40,016 nucleotides of DNA from Pseudomonas sp. CHM02. GTDB taxonomy: Bacteria > Pseudomonadota > Gammaproteobacteria > Pseudomonadales > Pseudomonadaceae. This document shows positions 24,647 to 32,546 of this stretch, piece by piece; positions within the stretch are counted from its first letter, which is position 1; every line of letters starts with the position of its first letter. A program made the position numbers and the translations under genes. Below the pieces are notes generated by a model. That model was not told where the DNA came from. It saw only the letters and a program-made list of their open reading frames with translations, and made no database searches. The DNA lies in contig NZ_JFCA01000059.1 in the NCBI RefSeq assembly GCF_000612585.1, positions 1 to 40,016 of the forward strand, given 5' to 3'.

Positions 24647-24927
24647 GCCGCTTTCCTCGGTGTCGGTTCATTCAGGCCAAACAGCTCTCGGAGCATCTTG
24701 TCGGCGATTTTGTTCTTGGCGTACCCCTCGGTGATCCACCGGCGGGCGTAGTCCAGGAACCCAAGACTGCCACGGTGGTTTCCCCAGTCGGCGACCAGGT
24801 CCATCAGCGCGGCGGCGGCGATGCGCCCGTTGGGCTTGTCGAGTAGCAGCCGGTTGCCCTGCTTGAGGAAGTCTCGCTCGTCAGCGGTCAAGATCTTGCG
24901 CGGCAATGCCGCCGTTACGTTACTCAT
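24643..24927 (-). CDS. Conserved phage protein upstream of Q
   Basis: A 94-residue soluble protein of unknown function. It has L-T-A-D-E-R-D-F-L-K-Q-G-N, G-R-I-A-A-A-A-L-M-D-L-V and Y-A-R-R-W-I-T-E-G-Y-A segments. I recall similar proteins beside Q in Pseudomonas prophages. The start at 24927 is chosen over a start nine bases upstream because it gives the usual M-S-N-V-T start. It overlaps both neighbours, so it is probably co-translated with Q. Confidence 0.65.
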   Translation of the reverse strand: MSNVTAALPRKILTADERDFLKQGNRLLLDKPNGRIAAAALMDLVADWGNHRGSLGFLDYARRWITEGYAKNKIADKMLRELFGLNEPTPRKAA

Positions 24928-25513
24928 CTGCGGCACTCCATACTGTCAATACTACGTTCTTCGGGATTCTCTCTCTGTACTGCACGGATACGGCAGCAAG
25001 CCATGATTGGTACGCCTCATCGGCTGTGTGCCCAAAGCCCCGCCATGGATGCTCCGACGACTCGCAAAAGTAGCGCGCGCGGAAATATCGAATTCGTGGC
25101 TTAACGGGACGACCGGTGAAACCGACCTTGCGGTGCCCAAGCCAATCGGCCACCGCGGGCCAGATGATTGCCTGTTCAGGCTTCGTGAAGTCCGTCTTCC
25201 CGTTATTCGGGTGAACCTCGGCCAGGCCATAGCCCTCATTGGCAACCCACATCCTGAACCCGCTGGGGATGTGCATCAGGTCGTAACCCTTGCGCGCCCA
25301 AGTCCAGTCTTCGGGGAAATCACGGATCGACGCAGCGATTCGTTCGGCTTCGGGATATTTGGGCGCCTCAACGACAACCGACCCCATTGGCAAAACAGTG
25401 GGCTGTCCCGCTTCCATAGCGGCATGCAAGGCGCCAAGCGCTTCTCCGGTAGCAAAGGGAGCAGGTTCTATGCTTCGCCCAAGCAGACGATCAAACAGCT
25501 TAAAACTTCTCAT
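24920..25513 (-). CDS. Hypothetical protein downstream of DnaB-type helicase
   Basis: A 197-residue soluble protein, not recognised. The N-terminus is M-R-S-F-K-L-F-D-R-L-L-G. The rest is rich in aromatic residues (D-W-T-W-A-R-K-G-Y-D-L, R-M-W-V-A-N-E-G-Y-G, W-R-G-F-G-H-T-A-D-E-A-Y-Q-S-W). The ATG at 25513 lies 14 bases inside the helicase gene. A longer upstream reading is a shadow of the helicase. Confidence 0.65.
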   Translation of the reverse strand: MRSFKLFDRLLGRSIEPAPFATGEALGALHAAMEAGQPTVLPMGSVVVEAPKYPEAERIAASIRDFPEDWTWARKGYDLMHIPSGFRMWVANEGYGLAEVHPNNGKTDFTKPEQAIIWPAVADWLGHRKVGFTGRPVKPRIRYFRARYFCESSEHPWRGFGHTADEAYQSWLAAVSVQYRERIPKNVVLTVWSAADE

Positions 25514-26885
25514 CTTTTTTCCTCCCCTTGCCGTACTTGCTGGCATAGCTCGTCGATCGCCCCATCTCGACATCCTCATTGCTCGGCGGCTTGCCCGCGA
25601 AGTCGACAAAGCGCACGTACTTACCTTGCTGCTGGACCATGCATGACCCGACCTTTGCGTGACGGACCTTGCCCACGATCAGCTCGGTTACGCCGTTCTG
25701 GCCCTCTTCGCTTTCCAGGTCGCGATGCACCAGGATCACCACGTCGGCGTCTTGCTCGATCTGTCCGGAGTCGCGGATATCGCTAGGGCGCGGGCGCTTG
25801 TCGGGGCGATTGGTTGAGCCGCGGTTGAGCTGAGCCAGCACGATCACGGGGATTTTCAGTTCCTTGGCCAGGTTCTTCAGGGCTGTGGATATCTTCCCGA
25901 CCTCAAGGGAGCGGTTGGCGCCGCCCTCGGCGGTGATCAGTTGGACGTAGTCCACCAGCAGCACGTTAAGGCCCTCTCGACGCTGGCACTGGCGGGCTAT
26001 TGAGCGGATGCGGGGCATCGTCATGCCGGCCTGATCGTTGACGAACAGATTCGCCTGGTTCAGGACGTTCACCGCGCCGGTCAGCTTCGGCCAGTCGTCA
26101 TCATCGAGGTCGCCGCTATCCAACTTGCTCAGATTGACGCTGCCAATTGATGCCAGGCCGCGCGTGATCAGTTCCTCCTTGGTCATCTCCATGGAGAACG
26201 CTAAACCAGCGCCACCGAGCTTGCAGGTGACGTGCTGGGCTATTTGCAGGCCGAGGATGGTCTTGCCTGAGCCTGTCAGCCCACCCACGACGATCATGTT
26301 GCCCGGACGCAGGCCGCGCACCAGCTCATCAAGATCCTTCAGCCCGGTGGAAAGCCCGGCGGGCATCGTCTTGTTGAACTTCGAGTCGATGGTGTCCACG
26401 ACGCCAGGCAGGATCTCACTCGCCCGGTAGTAATCCCGCTCACCATCATCGTCCAGGTCGCGAAGGTCAGCAGTTGCTTGTTGTGCCAGGGCGATGATGT
26501 CAGCCAGCGGCAAGTCTTCGGTGGCTTGCTCGCGAATCACGTCTCCGGCCTCGACTACGCGGCGCAGGATTGCTCTCTCACGGACGTGCCGGGCGTACGT
26601 CTTCCAGTTGGCGGTGCTCGGCACATTCTTGGCGATCTCCACCGCAAATGCCAGGGTGCTGTCACCGCTCGGCAACGTCGGGCGCCAGAGGCCAACGGTG
26701 ACCGGGTCAATCGGATCACCAGTGGCCTGGCATTCAATGATCGCCTTGTACAGCGCCGCATTCTCCAGGTCGTGGAAGTCGGAGACGCTGACCTTGCTGG
26801 TCACTTCGTCGAACAGGGATGGGTCCAGCATGATCGCCCCCAGTACGCCATGCTCGGCCTCGATGCTGAATAGTTCACGGCTCAT
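25500..26885 (-). CDS. Replicative DNA helicase, DnaB type
   Basis: A 461-residue hexameric helicase. The N-terminal domain begins E-A-E-H-G-V-L-G-A-I-M-L-D-P. A linker follows, then the RecA-like core with Walker A (G-G-L-T-G-S-G-K-T), Walker B (V-L-L-V-D-Y-V-Q-L-I) and the D-I-R-D-S-G-Q-I-E-Q-D-A-D-V-V motif. It would be loaded at the phage origin by the DnaC-type protein upstream. The start at 26885 overlaps that gene's stop as ATGA and begins the usual N-terminal domain. Confidence 0.93.
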   Translation of the reverse strand: MSRELFSIEAEHGVLGAIMLDPSLFDEVTSKVSVSDFHDLENAALYKAIIECQATGDPIDPVTVGLWRPTLPSGDSTLAFAVEIAKNVPSTANWKTYARHVRERAILRRVVEAGDVIREQATEDLPLADIIALAQQATADLRDLDDDGERDYYRASEILPGVVDTIDSKFNKTMPAGLSTGLKDLDELVRGLRPGNMIVVGGLTGSGKTILGLQIAQHVTCKLGGAGLAFSMEMTKEELITRGLASIGSVNLSKLDSGDLDDDDWPKLTGAVNVLNQANLFVNDQAGMTMPRIRSIARQCQRREGLNVLLVDYVQLITAEGGANRSLEVGKISTALKNLAKELKIPVIVLAQLNRGSTNRPDKRPRPSDIRDSGQIEQDADVVILVHRDLESEEGQNGVTELIVGKVRHAKVGSCMVQQQGKYVRFVDFAGKPPSNEDVEMGRSTSYASKYGKGRKKDEKF

Positions 26886-27667
26886 ACAGCACCCCGCGCG
26901 GATGCCCAGCGAAACACCACCACGATGCCGCTCTTGTCGCGTAGGCGGTCGACAGCGCGATCCCCGAGGCACTGACGCAGTTCGGTCACGCCCAAGTTGC
27001 TCACAACGATGGTGGGCTTGATCTTCTCGTACCGGCCATTGATCACCTCGAACAGCACTTGCCGCTCGAAGTCAGTCCCGTGCTGGACGCCAACCTCGTC
27101 GATCACCAGCAGGTCGGGGCGGATCAGATCGTCGTAGATGTCAGCCTCGGTACGCCCGCGATTGCCGAAAGTGGCCTTCACATCGCGGATGATTGAGCCG
27201 GCGGTGGCGTAGAGCCCGCGAAGGCCTGCGTGGGCGTGCTGGCGAATCACCGCCTGCAGCATTGCGGCGCCCAGGTGCGTTTTGCCGGTGCCCACCGTGC
27301 CCAGCAGCATTGCAGATCGCCCAACACCGAAGTTTTCCTCAAACGCTTCCACGAATCCACTGCACGCGGCCAGGGCTTGAACCTGTGCAGGCGTGTCAGC
27401 GCTCCAGTTGGACAGCGTGCAACCCGTGAATCGCTCTGGGATACCAGCGTCGAGCAGGCGCTCGTTCAGCAGCCTGTCGCGCTGGATTCCCGCCGCTGTC
27501 GACTGCTGACCCGTGTCTTGCGAGTGGCGAGCATCGAAGTGGCAGCGTGGACAGCCAAACCAAGCCGGATCGGCACCGAACTGCTGTACCAAGTTGTCAG
27601 GGAAGCGGCCATGCTCACGGCAATCGCCCGCCCGGGTTTCCAGGGTGTACTTGGGTTTTGTGGTCAT
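26882..27667 (-). CDS. DnaC/IstB-type helicase loader ATPase
   Basis: A 261-residue AAA+ ATPase. A Cys/His zinc-type cluster (Cys16, Cys39, Cys42) precedes the ATPase core: Walker A G-T-V-G-T-G-K-T at 123 to 130, Walker B L-L-V-I-D-E at 186 to 191, sensor-like V-V-S-N-L and a possible Arg finger in D-R-L-R-D. It would place the helicase on single-stranded DNA at the origin. It is coupled to both neighbours by ATGA overlaps. Confidence 0.9.
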   Translation of the reverse strand: MTTKPKYTLETRAGDCREHGRFPDNLVQQFGADPAWFGCPRCHFDARHSQDTGQQSTAAGIQRDRLLNERLLDAGIPERFTGCTLSNWSADTPAQVQALAACSGFVEAFEENFGVGRSAMLLGTVGTGKTHLGAAMLQAVIRQHAHAGLRGLYATAGSIIRDVKATFGNRGRTEADIYDDLIRPDLLVIDEVGVQHGTDFERQVLFEVINGRYEKIKPTIVVSNLGVTELRQCLGDRAVDRLRDKSGIVVVFRWASARGAV

Positions 27668-28473
27668 GGGTTCACGCTCGCAATTCGGTAAGTGCCGTCG
27701 GCCTGCTGCTCAAGGCCGTCTTCGTGGTTGATCTGGTCAAGGTTGGTGTGGCGGGAAGGCTTGCCGTTCTGGGCGCCAGCGCCTGGCAGGACCGACTCGG
27801 GGTAGATGTCCGACCAGCTGCTGGTGGTGGACTTATCCAGCACCGCGTCGGGCTCTGGATGGTTGGCCAGCTTCTTGGCGATCAACTCACAGGCTCGCAG
27901 GGTCAGCGGTGCGCGCTTGGCCTTCCGCATTTCACAGAAGTCTGCCCAGGCTTGTTCGGATGCGTTGGCAGGCTTCGCAGTCAGTGGATCGAACTTGCTC
28001 GACTTCTTCTTCGTCGACAAGGGAGCGTCAGCGACCGTTGGTTCTTTCTCTATTGATTGAGTAATAGAATCCTTTATTAAGTAGTTGTCGGTTTTCCCAC
28101 AGTTCGGAAAACCCACACTACGGTCAACCGAAGTGTGGGAAACCTGTAGGTTCGGTTCGTAGTGCACGATCACTCGGCGACCGAGCACTTTACCGGTGCC
28201 CTCCTCGCGCATGATTTCATGGGTAACCAGCCCCAGGTCCTTGAGGCAGGCCATGGCCTTCGAGTAGCGATCACGGCCGATCGCGAACCGTTCTTGCAGG
28301 TGCGAGCCGATCACCTTCCAGTCGCTGGATCGGGTTTGCAGGTAAGCCCAGATAGCCAGAGCGTCAGGGTTAACGATCATGGCCACCACGTCGTTGCTTA
28401 CCGAGCTATACGGTGCCTGCTTGGCATACAGGATGGTTGGCGTGGCCTTCTCCACGTTGATTGGCTTGGTCAT
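27664..28473 (-). CDS. O-like replication initiator, winged helix
   Basis: A 269-residue initiator in the lambda O position, before loader and helicase. The N-terminal 120 residues form a helix-turn-helix type domain (I-W-A-Y-L-Q-T-R-S, V-I-G-S-H-L-Q-E-R-F-A-I-G-R-D-R-Y-S-K-A-M-A-C-L-K-D-L-G-L split over two segments). It is followed by a Ser/Lys-rich linker and a C-terminal part starting E-Q-A-W-A-D-F-C-E-M-R-K for contact with the loader or helicase. The linker-coding DNA carries iteron-like repeats and an AT-rich tract, as in lambda. Confidence 0.82.
   Translation of the reverse strand: MTKPINVEKATPTILYAKQAPYSSVSNDVVAMIVNPDALAIWAYLQTRSSDWKVIGSHLQERFAIGRDRYSKAMACLKDLGLVTHEIMREEGTGKVLGRRVIVHYEPNLQVSHTSVDRSVGFPNCGKTDNYLIKDSITQSIEKEPTVADAPLSTKKKSSKFDPLTAKPANASEQAWADFCEMRKAKRAPLTLRACELIAKKLANHPEPDAVLDKSTTSSWSDIYPESVLPGAGAQNGKPSRHTNLDQINHEDGLEQQADGTYRIASVNP
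28045..28144. repeat. Candidate replication origin with iterons inside the O-like gene
   Basis: Three copies of a 12-base core, CCCACA(C/G)T(T/A)CGG, lie at 28096 to 28107, 28112 to 28123 and, inverted, 28128 to 28139. They are flanked by GGTTT or GAAAA. GGTTTTCC and GGAAAACC (28090 to 28113) and CCCACACT and AGTGTGGG (28112 to 28139) form dyads. An AT-rich tract lies directly beside them (about 28045 to 28085). The layout is that of lambda ori. Confidence 0.6.
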
Positions 28474-28697
28474 ACGTTCAGCTCCCGCGTTACCCGGCGC
28501 ACGAAGTCGTCATAAGCCTCACTCATGACGAAGCCCGCCTGTTCCAGCATTTCCCGGTGGGCCTTGGCGCCGCTGTACATCTTCCAGCGCTCGCGCTCCG
28601 GCAGATCGGCGAACGAGGCATAGCTCGGCCAGGGCCCGACGATTACCGGCGCTGTACGGGCGTCCTGGGGGGGGGCATGAGGGTTGGTGGTGGTCAT
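28470..28697 (-). CDS. Small hypothetical protein with poly-C tract
   Basis: A 75-residue protein, not recognised, with L-P-E-R-E-R-W-K-M-Y-S-G-A-K-A-H in the middle and an F-V-R-R-V-T-R-E-L end. The start of the gene contains nine consecutive C (codons 8 to 11, A-P-P-Q), a tract prone to slippage. It overlaps both neighbours as ATGA, which supports translation. Confidence 0.6.
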   Translation of the reverse strand: MTTTNPHAPPQDARTAPVIVGPWPSYASFADLPERERWKMYSGAKAHREMLEQAGFVMSEAYDDFVRRVTRELNV

Positions 28698-29290
28698 TGC
28701 AGAGTCTCCGAACCTGGAGCATTGGCGATTGGAGTCTCACTGCTGACAATCGAAGCCACACCGCCCGATAGCCTCTCGATGAGGACAACAAGCGCTCCTA
28801 TGGCGTCAAGCGAGTGCGCGCGGGCCAGGTTCAGTTCCACCAGGTGCGGACTGTTGCGCTTGATGTTCTCGCTCGCCTGACTGATGTAGTTGAACCCGAC
28901 CCTAGCCAGATCCGCGGTCGGTATCCCCCTGAAAGCCTCTGTTGGAAGCGGTTTAAGCGCAGAGGGCCTCAATGGGATCGGCAGCGACTTGATCTCAATG
29001 CCGCCCATCAGGCATTGCCTCTCATAATCCAGGTGATCCGCCGAGACCTTCTGCGCGTCATGCCCGGTTCTGCGCCGAAACATGACCGCGAGAGCCATGC
29101 ACGCCTCCATCAGGCCGACATGGGTGTCGTCACGTTCGTGGATCTCGCCACCTTCAGAAACCACTTCGACTGCGTCAGCCAGTTTTTCGAAGGACATCAG
29201 CATGAGTGCCGCGTCCTCGAACTTTTCAAAGTGGGCCTCGTTGATAACCTCCACGTTCGGAGGCGTTGGAAAGTCGATTACTTTGCTCAT
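28694..29290 (-). CDS. Hypothetical early phage protein
   Basis: A 198-residue soluble protein, not recognised. It starts M-S-K-V-I-D-F-P-T-P-P and has an acidic middle with H-E-R-D-D-T-H-V-G-L-M-E-A-C-M-A-L-A-V-M-F, then a helical C-terminal half. It is coupled to both neighbours by ATGA overlaps. Confidence 0.6.
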   Translation of the reverse strand: MSKVIDFPTPPNVEVINEAHFEKFEDAALMLMSFEKLADAVEVVSEGGEIHERDDTHVGLMEACMALAVMFRRRTGHDAQKVSADHLDYERQCLMGGIEIKSLPIPLRPSALKPLPTEAFRGIPTADLARVGFNYISQASENIKRNSPHLVELNLARAHSLDAIGALVVLIERLSGGVASIVSSETPIANAPGSETLQ

Positions 29291-30021
29291 GACCGGGCCT
29301 TCTGGACCAGGCGGAACCGGCCCTCAAAATATGGGTGGGTCGCCTGGGTGGCGGTGACCATCGTGGATTCGGAAACAAACCGGTGGAAGGCAGCCGTGAC
29401 GTGGCTCTTTGACCAGACCAGGTACTGGGAGCCAAGCGCTTCCTCATGGCCGTTGCGGACCATGCCGGCGGGATTGGGTTGGTTTGGCCAAGCCTTCAGC
29501 ACGTAGTCAACGACTGCGCCGGACAGCCCGTGGCGCGCCAGCATGGTTTCCTTGATACGGGTCAGCGACTGGCAGTTCTGCGGGCAGTGATCCCACACCG
29601 TCGTCTGGCTCAAATCCTCGACGCGGCGCTCTATCCGCTCGAGCGCCACCTGCTGCTCACGCTGCTGACGCTCGACCGCCACCAGGTGGTTCGCATTGGC
29701 AGCTGTGATCTCGGCCTGGGTCATTGGGCGGGCGGCCTGCCCTTCCAGATCGTTAATCCGACGAATCACTTTGTGCCGCAGCGGGATGCTGTAGCCGGTG
29801 ATCAAGGTTTCGGTCAGCTCCTTGTCGAGGTGGTACTCGACCTGCTCCCGATTCATGCTGTCCAAATAGATGCCCCCAAAACTGGGGATATCTTGTTTCA
29901 GCTCGGCAAGCATGTTTTCAATGTCGCGCTTGACGTGGTCGTGACGCTTTTCGGTCAGCTCGGCAATTTCACGGGAGGACATGGTGACGGCATCGCCGCC
30001 TTGGAATTTGGCGATGGTCAT
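29287..30021 (-). CDS. Rha family phage regulatory protein
   Basis: A 244-residue protein whose N-terminal 95 residues match the Rha domain: M-S-S-R-E-I-A-E-L-T-E-K-R-H-D-H-V-K-R-D-I, then D-S-M-N-R-E-Q-V-E-Y-H-L-D-K-E-L-T-E-T-L-I-T-G-Y split over two segments. Rha-type proteins act on phage development, and some interfere with growth in certain hosts. A coiled-coil-like middle (Q-Q-R-E-Q-Q-V-A-L-E-R-I-E-R) and an unrecognised C-terminal domain with three Cys or His positions follow. Confidence 0.8.
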   Translation of the reverse strand: MTIAKFQGGDAVTMSSREIAELTEKRHDHVKRDIENMLAELKQDIPSFGGIYLDSMNREQVEYHLDKELTETLITGYSIPLRHKVIRRINDLEGQAARPMTQAEITAANANHLVAVERQQREQQVALERIERRVEDLSQTTVWDHCPQNCQSLTRIKETMLARHGLSGAVVDYVLKAWPNQPNPAGMVRNGHEEALGSQYLVWSKSHVTAAFHRFVSESTMVTATQATHPYFEGRFRLVQKARS

Positions 30022-30317
30022 TGCACTTTCCTCGGGTCTGGGCCGGCCAACTCGTCAGCCAGATCGCCGCGAGCAGTTCGGAATGCTTGCTCCATGTCTT
30101 CAGCCGAGCGCTCGCCGGTATACGTGAGTTGGCCGACAGCGGCTTTGGCCGGACCAGGGAAGCGGGCATTAAGCAAGTTCATGCCATTCACCGCCTCGTC
30201 CTCCGTTTCAAACGGCGCGATCATGCGGGAATACAGCAGGCCGTTCTTTTCAACGGCAGGCGTGTAGACGAACCAGTAGGCTTGGCGGCCCTCGAAGACA
30301 TCGTTATCGGTCGACAT
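30018..30317 (-). CDS. Hypothetical early protein
   Basis: A 99-residue protein, not recognised. It has Q-A-Y-W-F-V-Y-T-P, F-E-T-E-D-E-A-V-N-G-M-N-L-L-N and a Glu/Asp/Arg-rich end. It overlaps the next gene as ATGA and the previous one by 14 bases. Confidence 0.55.
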   Translation of the reverse strand: MSTDNDVFEGRQAYWFVYTPAVEKNGLLYSRMIAPFETEDEAVNGMNLLNARFPGPAKAAVGQLTYTGERSAEDMEQAFRTARGDLADELAGPDPRKVQ

Positions 30318-30615
30318 TGAATATCTCCCGGTGATTGATCGGCTTGGCGTCTTCGATCTCTTGGTCAGTTTTCCAGTGGTTCGCCATAAAGCCGTGGGAA
30401 TGCAGGTGGATCTCGGCCATCAGATCGCGCATTCGAATGTTGATCGGTCGACTGCTGCCACCGAGGGAAGGTGCGATCGCCTGGGTGTAAATCGTCCGTA
30501 GCTCGTCGAACAAAGCACGGGCGTGACGCATGCCGCGCTGCTCGGCCGGAGTGAGCGTAGAAGTACTGATCACTACACCGGTGCGGGGTTTGTCGCCGTT
30601 GATTAGGGTCTTCAT
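30304..30615 (-). CDS. Hypothetical early protein
   Basis: A 103-residue protein, not recognised. It is Arg- and His-rich (R-G-M-R-H-A-R-A-L-F-D-E-L-R, E-I-H-L-H-S-H-G-F). It overlaps the upstream gene as ATGA and the downstream one by 14 bases. No domain can be named. Confidence 0.55.
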   Translation of the reverse strand: MKTLINGDKPRTGVVISTSTLTPAEQRGMRHARALFDELRTIYTQAIAPSLGGSSRPINIRMRDLMAEIHLHSHGFMANHWKTDQEIEDAKPINHREIFNVDR

Positions 30616-31004
30616 GGCTGCACCTCAGAATCCCGCGCGACGTTTTCGGATTTCGCGTTTTGTGGCGCGAACTCTTGGACGGGGTTAACAATTGCGTTCA
30701 AGTTCCCGGTGTACGCCAGTAGCTGCAAGTTCGTAGCGCGGCAATCGGCATCCCATTTATCCCAAGCTGGATGACTTCCCGCCCCCATCTTTAAGGCCCA
30801 CTCGGGCAACAGATTGCGAATGCGCATTTCGTTAAGGATCGTCCACCAGGTACATGCGTGAGTGCGCTCGGCAACGAGCAAATCCACGACTGACAGCCAT
30901 TTATCCTCCGGCACTATGCCGACATGTAGCGGTTCCGCTGGAGGGACGTCGTGATCTGGGTGTTGCATCCGGTTAAGTCCGGTGGTATTTTTTGGATGTG
31001 ACAT
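30612..31004 (-). CDS. Hypothetical early protein
   Basis: A 130-residue protein, not recognised. It starts M-S-H-P-K-N-T-T-G-L-N-R and contains W-W-T-I-L-N-E-M-R-I-R-N-L-L-P-E-W. The ATG at 31004 has GGAG six bases upstream and is preferred over a start 45 bases earlier. It is the first well-supported gene after Cro. Confidence 0.6.
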   Translation of the reverse strand: MSHPKNTTGLNRMQHPDHDVPPAEPLHVGIVPEDKWLSVVDLLVAERTHACTWWTILNEMRIRNLLPEWALKMGAGSHPAWDKWDADCRATNLQLLAYTGNLNAIVNPVQEFAPQNAKSENVARDSEVQP

Positions 31005-31271
31005 ATCGTTCTCCAGAACGAAGAAGTACCAAATCACTTGTCCAACCAAGTGACGATTAAGAAGCCCGCATCCAACAGCGGGCTTTTTTGTGCGTGTCTT
31101 TCAGGTCCAACCCATCGTTACACGTCACAAATTTATGCAACCTCTCAATGAGAGAGCTGCGACCTACCCTGGGCGAGCGGGCGGTATAGATGCTTGAGCG
31201 CATAGCACGGTCTCCGGGAATGCAAGGCCAGACGATGCGCTGGCGATAATGTTCAATGGTCTGCGTGATCA
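31005..31271. other. Leader region between cro and the early operon, with hairpins
   Basis: No convincing gene. It holds CACTTG-TCCAAC-CAAGTG (31035 to 31052), a short hairpin that could act as an antitermination or control element, and a GAAGCCCGC / GCGGGC hairpin (31061 to 31083) followed on the plus strand by six T, in a lambda tR1-like place. A 75-residue minus-strand frame here (31057 to 31284) runs into the hairpin and is doubtful. Confidence 0.45.
31062..31089 (+). terminator. Terminator in the early leader
   Basis: AAGCCCGC / GCGGGCTT arms around an eight-base loop with TTTTTT on the plus strand. The minus side ends TTCTTA, so leftward termination is probably weaker. Confidence 0.55.
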
Positions 31272-31571
31272 CTACGCGACGCATCTTGCTGTACTGGATG
31301 GATTCCCAGCACCATCAGTGGACTGACCATTCGATGAGGCTTGGCGTATCGTTTGATTCAAGGTTGGCGAGGCGCTTGCCAACGATGGACGGAGCCGGGA
31401 CGCCAAAAACTTCCCGCCGGTCGTGCGCTCGATCAGGAAGGCGATTTCTGCCGAGCAGCCGTGAACCCCCCTGACCCATCCGCTGACGGTTCCCTGAGTT
31501 ACACCTAGCGCTTTCGCCAGCGGGACTTGACCGCCGAAGAAGGTAGTTAGCTCTTCAAATACATTCGCCAT
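31272..31571 (-). CDS. Cro/YdaS-like helix-turn-helix repressor
   Basis: A 99-residue DNA-binding protein divergent from the CI gene. The HTH is in the first 60 residues (Q-V-P-L-A-K-A-L-G-V-T-Q-G-T-V-S-G-W-V-R-G), of the YdaS/Cro type. A Ser/Arg/Asn-rich tail follows. It would bind the shared operators and turn off cI during lytic growth. It is the first gene of the leftward early operon. Confidence 0.8.
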   Translation of the reverse strand: MANVFEELTTFFGGQVPLAKALGVTQGTVSGWVRGVHGCSAEIAFLIERTTGGKFLASRLRPSLASASPTLNQTIRQASSNGQSTDGAGNPSSTARCVA

Positions 31572-31593
31572 CTCACACGACCTAATAGAGGTA

Positions 31594-31653
31594 TGCCTTT
31601 ACTGTATTTTAAAGGCACTCCTTTTTGCAAGCTAAAAGGCAAACCATTAAATT
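31594..31653. promoter_or_regulatory. cI/cro operators and divergent promoters
   Basis: Two 24-base operator-like sites lie side by side. The first has TGCCTTT and AAAGGCA arms with a ten-base spacer (31594 to 31617). The second has CCTTTT and AAAAGG arms with an eight-base spacer within 31618 to 31641. TTGCAA (31625 to 31630) is self-complementary and could serve as -35 in both directions: rightward with -10 TAAATT (31648 to 31653, spacer 17) and leftward with -10 TACAGT (31606 to 31601, spacer 18). The rightward start would fall at or one or two bases before the cI ATG, giving an almost leaderless message. Confidence 0.6.
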
Positions 31654-31661
31654 GAGCAACT

Positions 31662-32480
31662 ATGGAACTTAAAGATCGCCTCAAATACGCTCGCAAAAAG
31701 GCCGAATTAACCCAGTCCGAACTCGCTGACAGAGCTGGAATAAAGCAGGCTTCCGTGTCTGAAATCGAACGCGGACTTTCCCGAACGAGCGCTTATCTAG
31801 TGAAAATCGCTACGGTTTGCGGCGTCGACCCCCTGTGGCTTGCGGAGGGTGTTGGCTCCCCGGAGGCAGGCGAGCGCACTCAGGCGCAGGAAGAGGCTCA
31901 AATGAGCTCCGCCGACCAAGTCAGATCCATGCTTGCGAGAATTGGCAAGGGATTACCAGAAGAGGCTCGCAGCAAAATTCTGGCCGCCGTGAATGACGCA
32001 TCCTCGGGGCAGGTTACGGTCATGCCCGCAGAATCGCAGGCGCTGAAGGTCCGGCCCGACGAAATACTCATTCCTCAGTACGACATCAGAGCCGCGATGG
32101 GGCATGGCCAGGTACCTGCTGACTACAACGAGGCAATTCGAAACCTTGTCGTGCGGGAGGATGTTCTGCGCGAGAAAGGCGTCACTTACACCTCTCTTTC
32201 GGCGCTGGCGGTGATAACTGGCTGGGGCCAGAGCATGGAAGGCACAATCAACGACAAAGACCCCGTGATCGTTGACCGCGGAGTTAATGAGTTTATTGGG
32301 GATGGTGTCTACGTCATGTCCTGGCATGGACTGCTCTACATTAAGCGCATTCAAGTGATGGACGCAGATCACTTCCGCCTGATCTCAGACAACAAACATT
32401 ATGAGAATCAGCAAGCGCGGGTTGAAGACGTGACAATCCATGCCAAGGTACTTCTGATATGGAATGCCAAGAAGGTTTGA
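31662..32480 (+). CDS. CI-type lysogeny repressor, S24 peptidase family
   Basis: A 272-residue repressor. The N-terminal HTH lies at about residues 17 to 37 (T-Q-S-E-L-A-D-R-A-G-I-K-Q-A-S-V-S-E-I-E). A linker precedes the LexA/CI-type S24 domain with catalytic Ser191 (G-Q-S-M-E-G) and Lys228 (Y-I-K-R-I). The expected self-cleavage point reads A-A-M-G-H-G (144 to 149), with Met in place of the usual Ala or Cys before Gly. It would hold the early promoters off and be cleaved or released on DNA damage. It is divergent from cro. Confidence 0.9.
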   Translation: MELKDRLKYARKKAELTQSELADRAGIKQASVSEIERGLSRTSAYLVKIATVCGVDPLWLAEGVGSPEAGERTQAQEEAQMSSADQVRSMLARIGKGLPEEARSKILAAVNDASSGQVTVMPAESQALKVRPDEILIPQYDIRAAMGHGQVPADYNEAIRNLVVREDVLREKGVTYTSLSALAVITGWGQSMEGTINDKDPVIVDRGVNEFIGDGVYVMSWHGLLYIKRIQVMDADHFRLISDNKHYENQQARVEDVTIHAKVLLIWNAKKV

Positions 32481-32511
32481 CCTGGATCCTTGTGGAAGCT
32501 GAAGCCAATCA

Positions 32512-32538
32512 GAAGCCCGGATAATTTCCGGGCTTTGT
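32512..32538 (+). terminator. cI terminator, convergent with DUF1654
   Basis: AAGCCCGG / CCGGGCTT arms with an ATAATTT loop, then TTTGTTG on the plus strand. It lies between the convergent cI and DUF1654 genes. Confidence 0.65.
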
Positions 32539-32546
32539 TGTGGATG

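Noticed and set aside
31057..31284. 75-residue minus-strand frame after cro
   Set aside because: Ends inside a terminator hairpin, no good ribosome binding site, no recognisable features.
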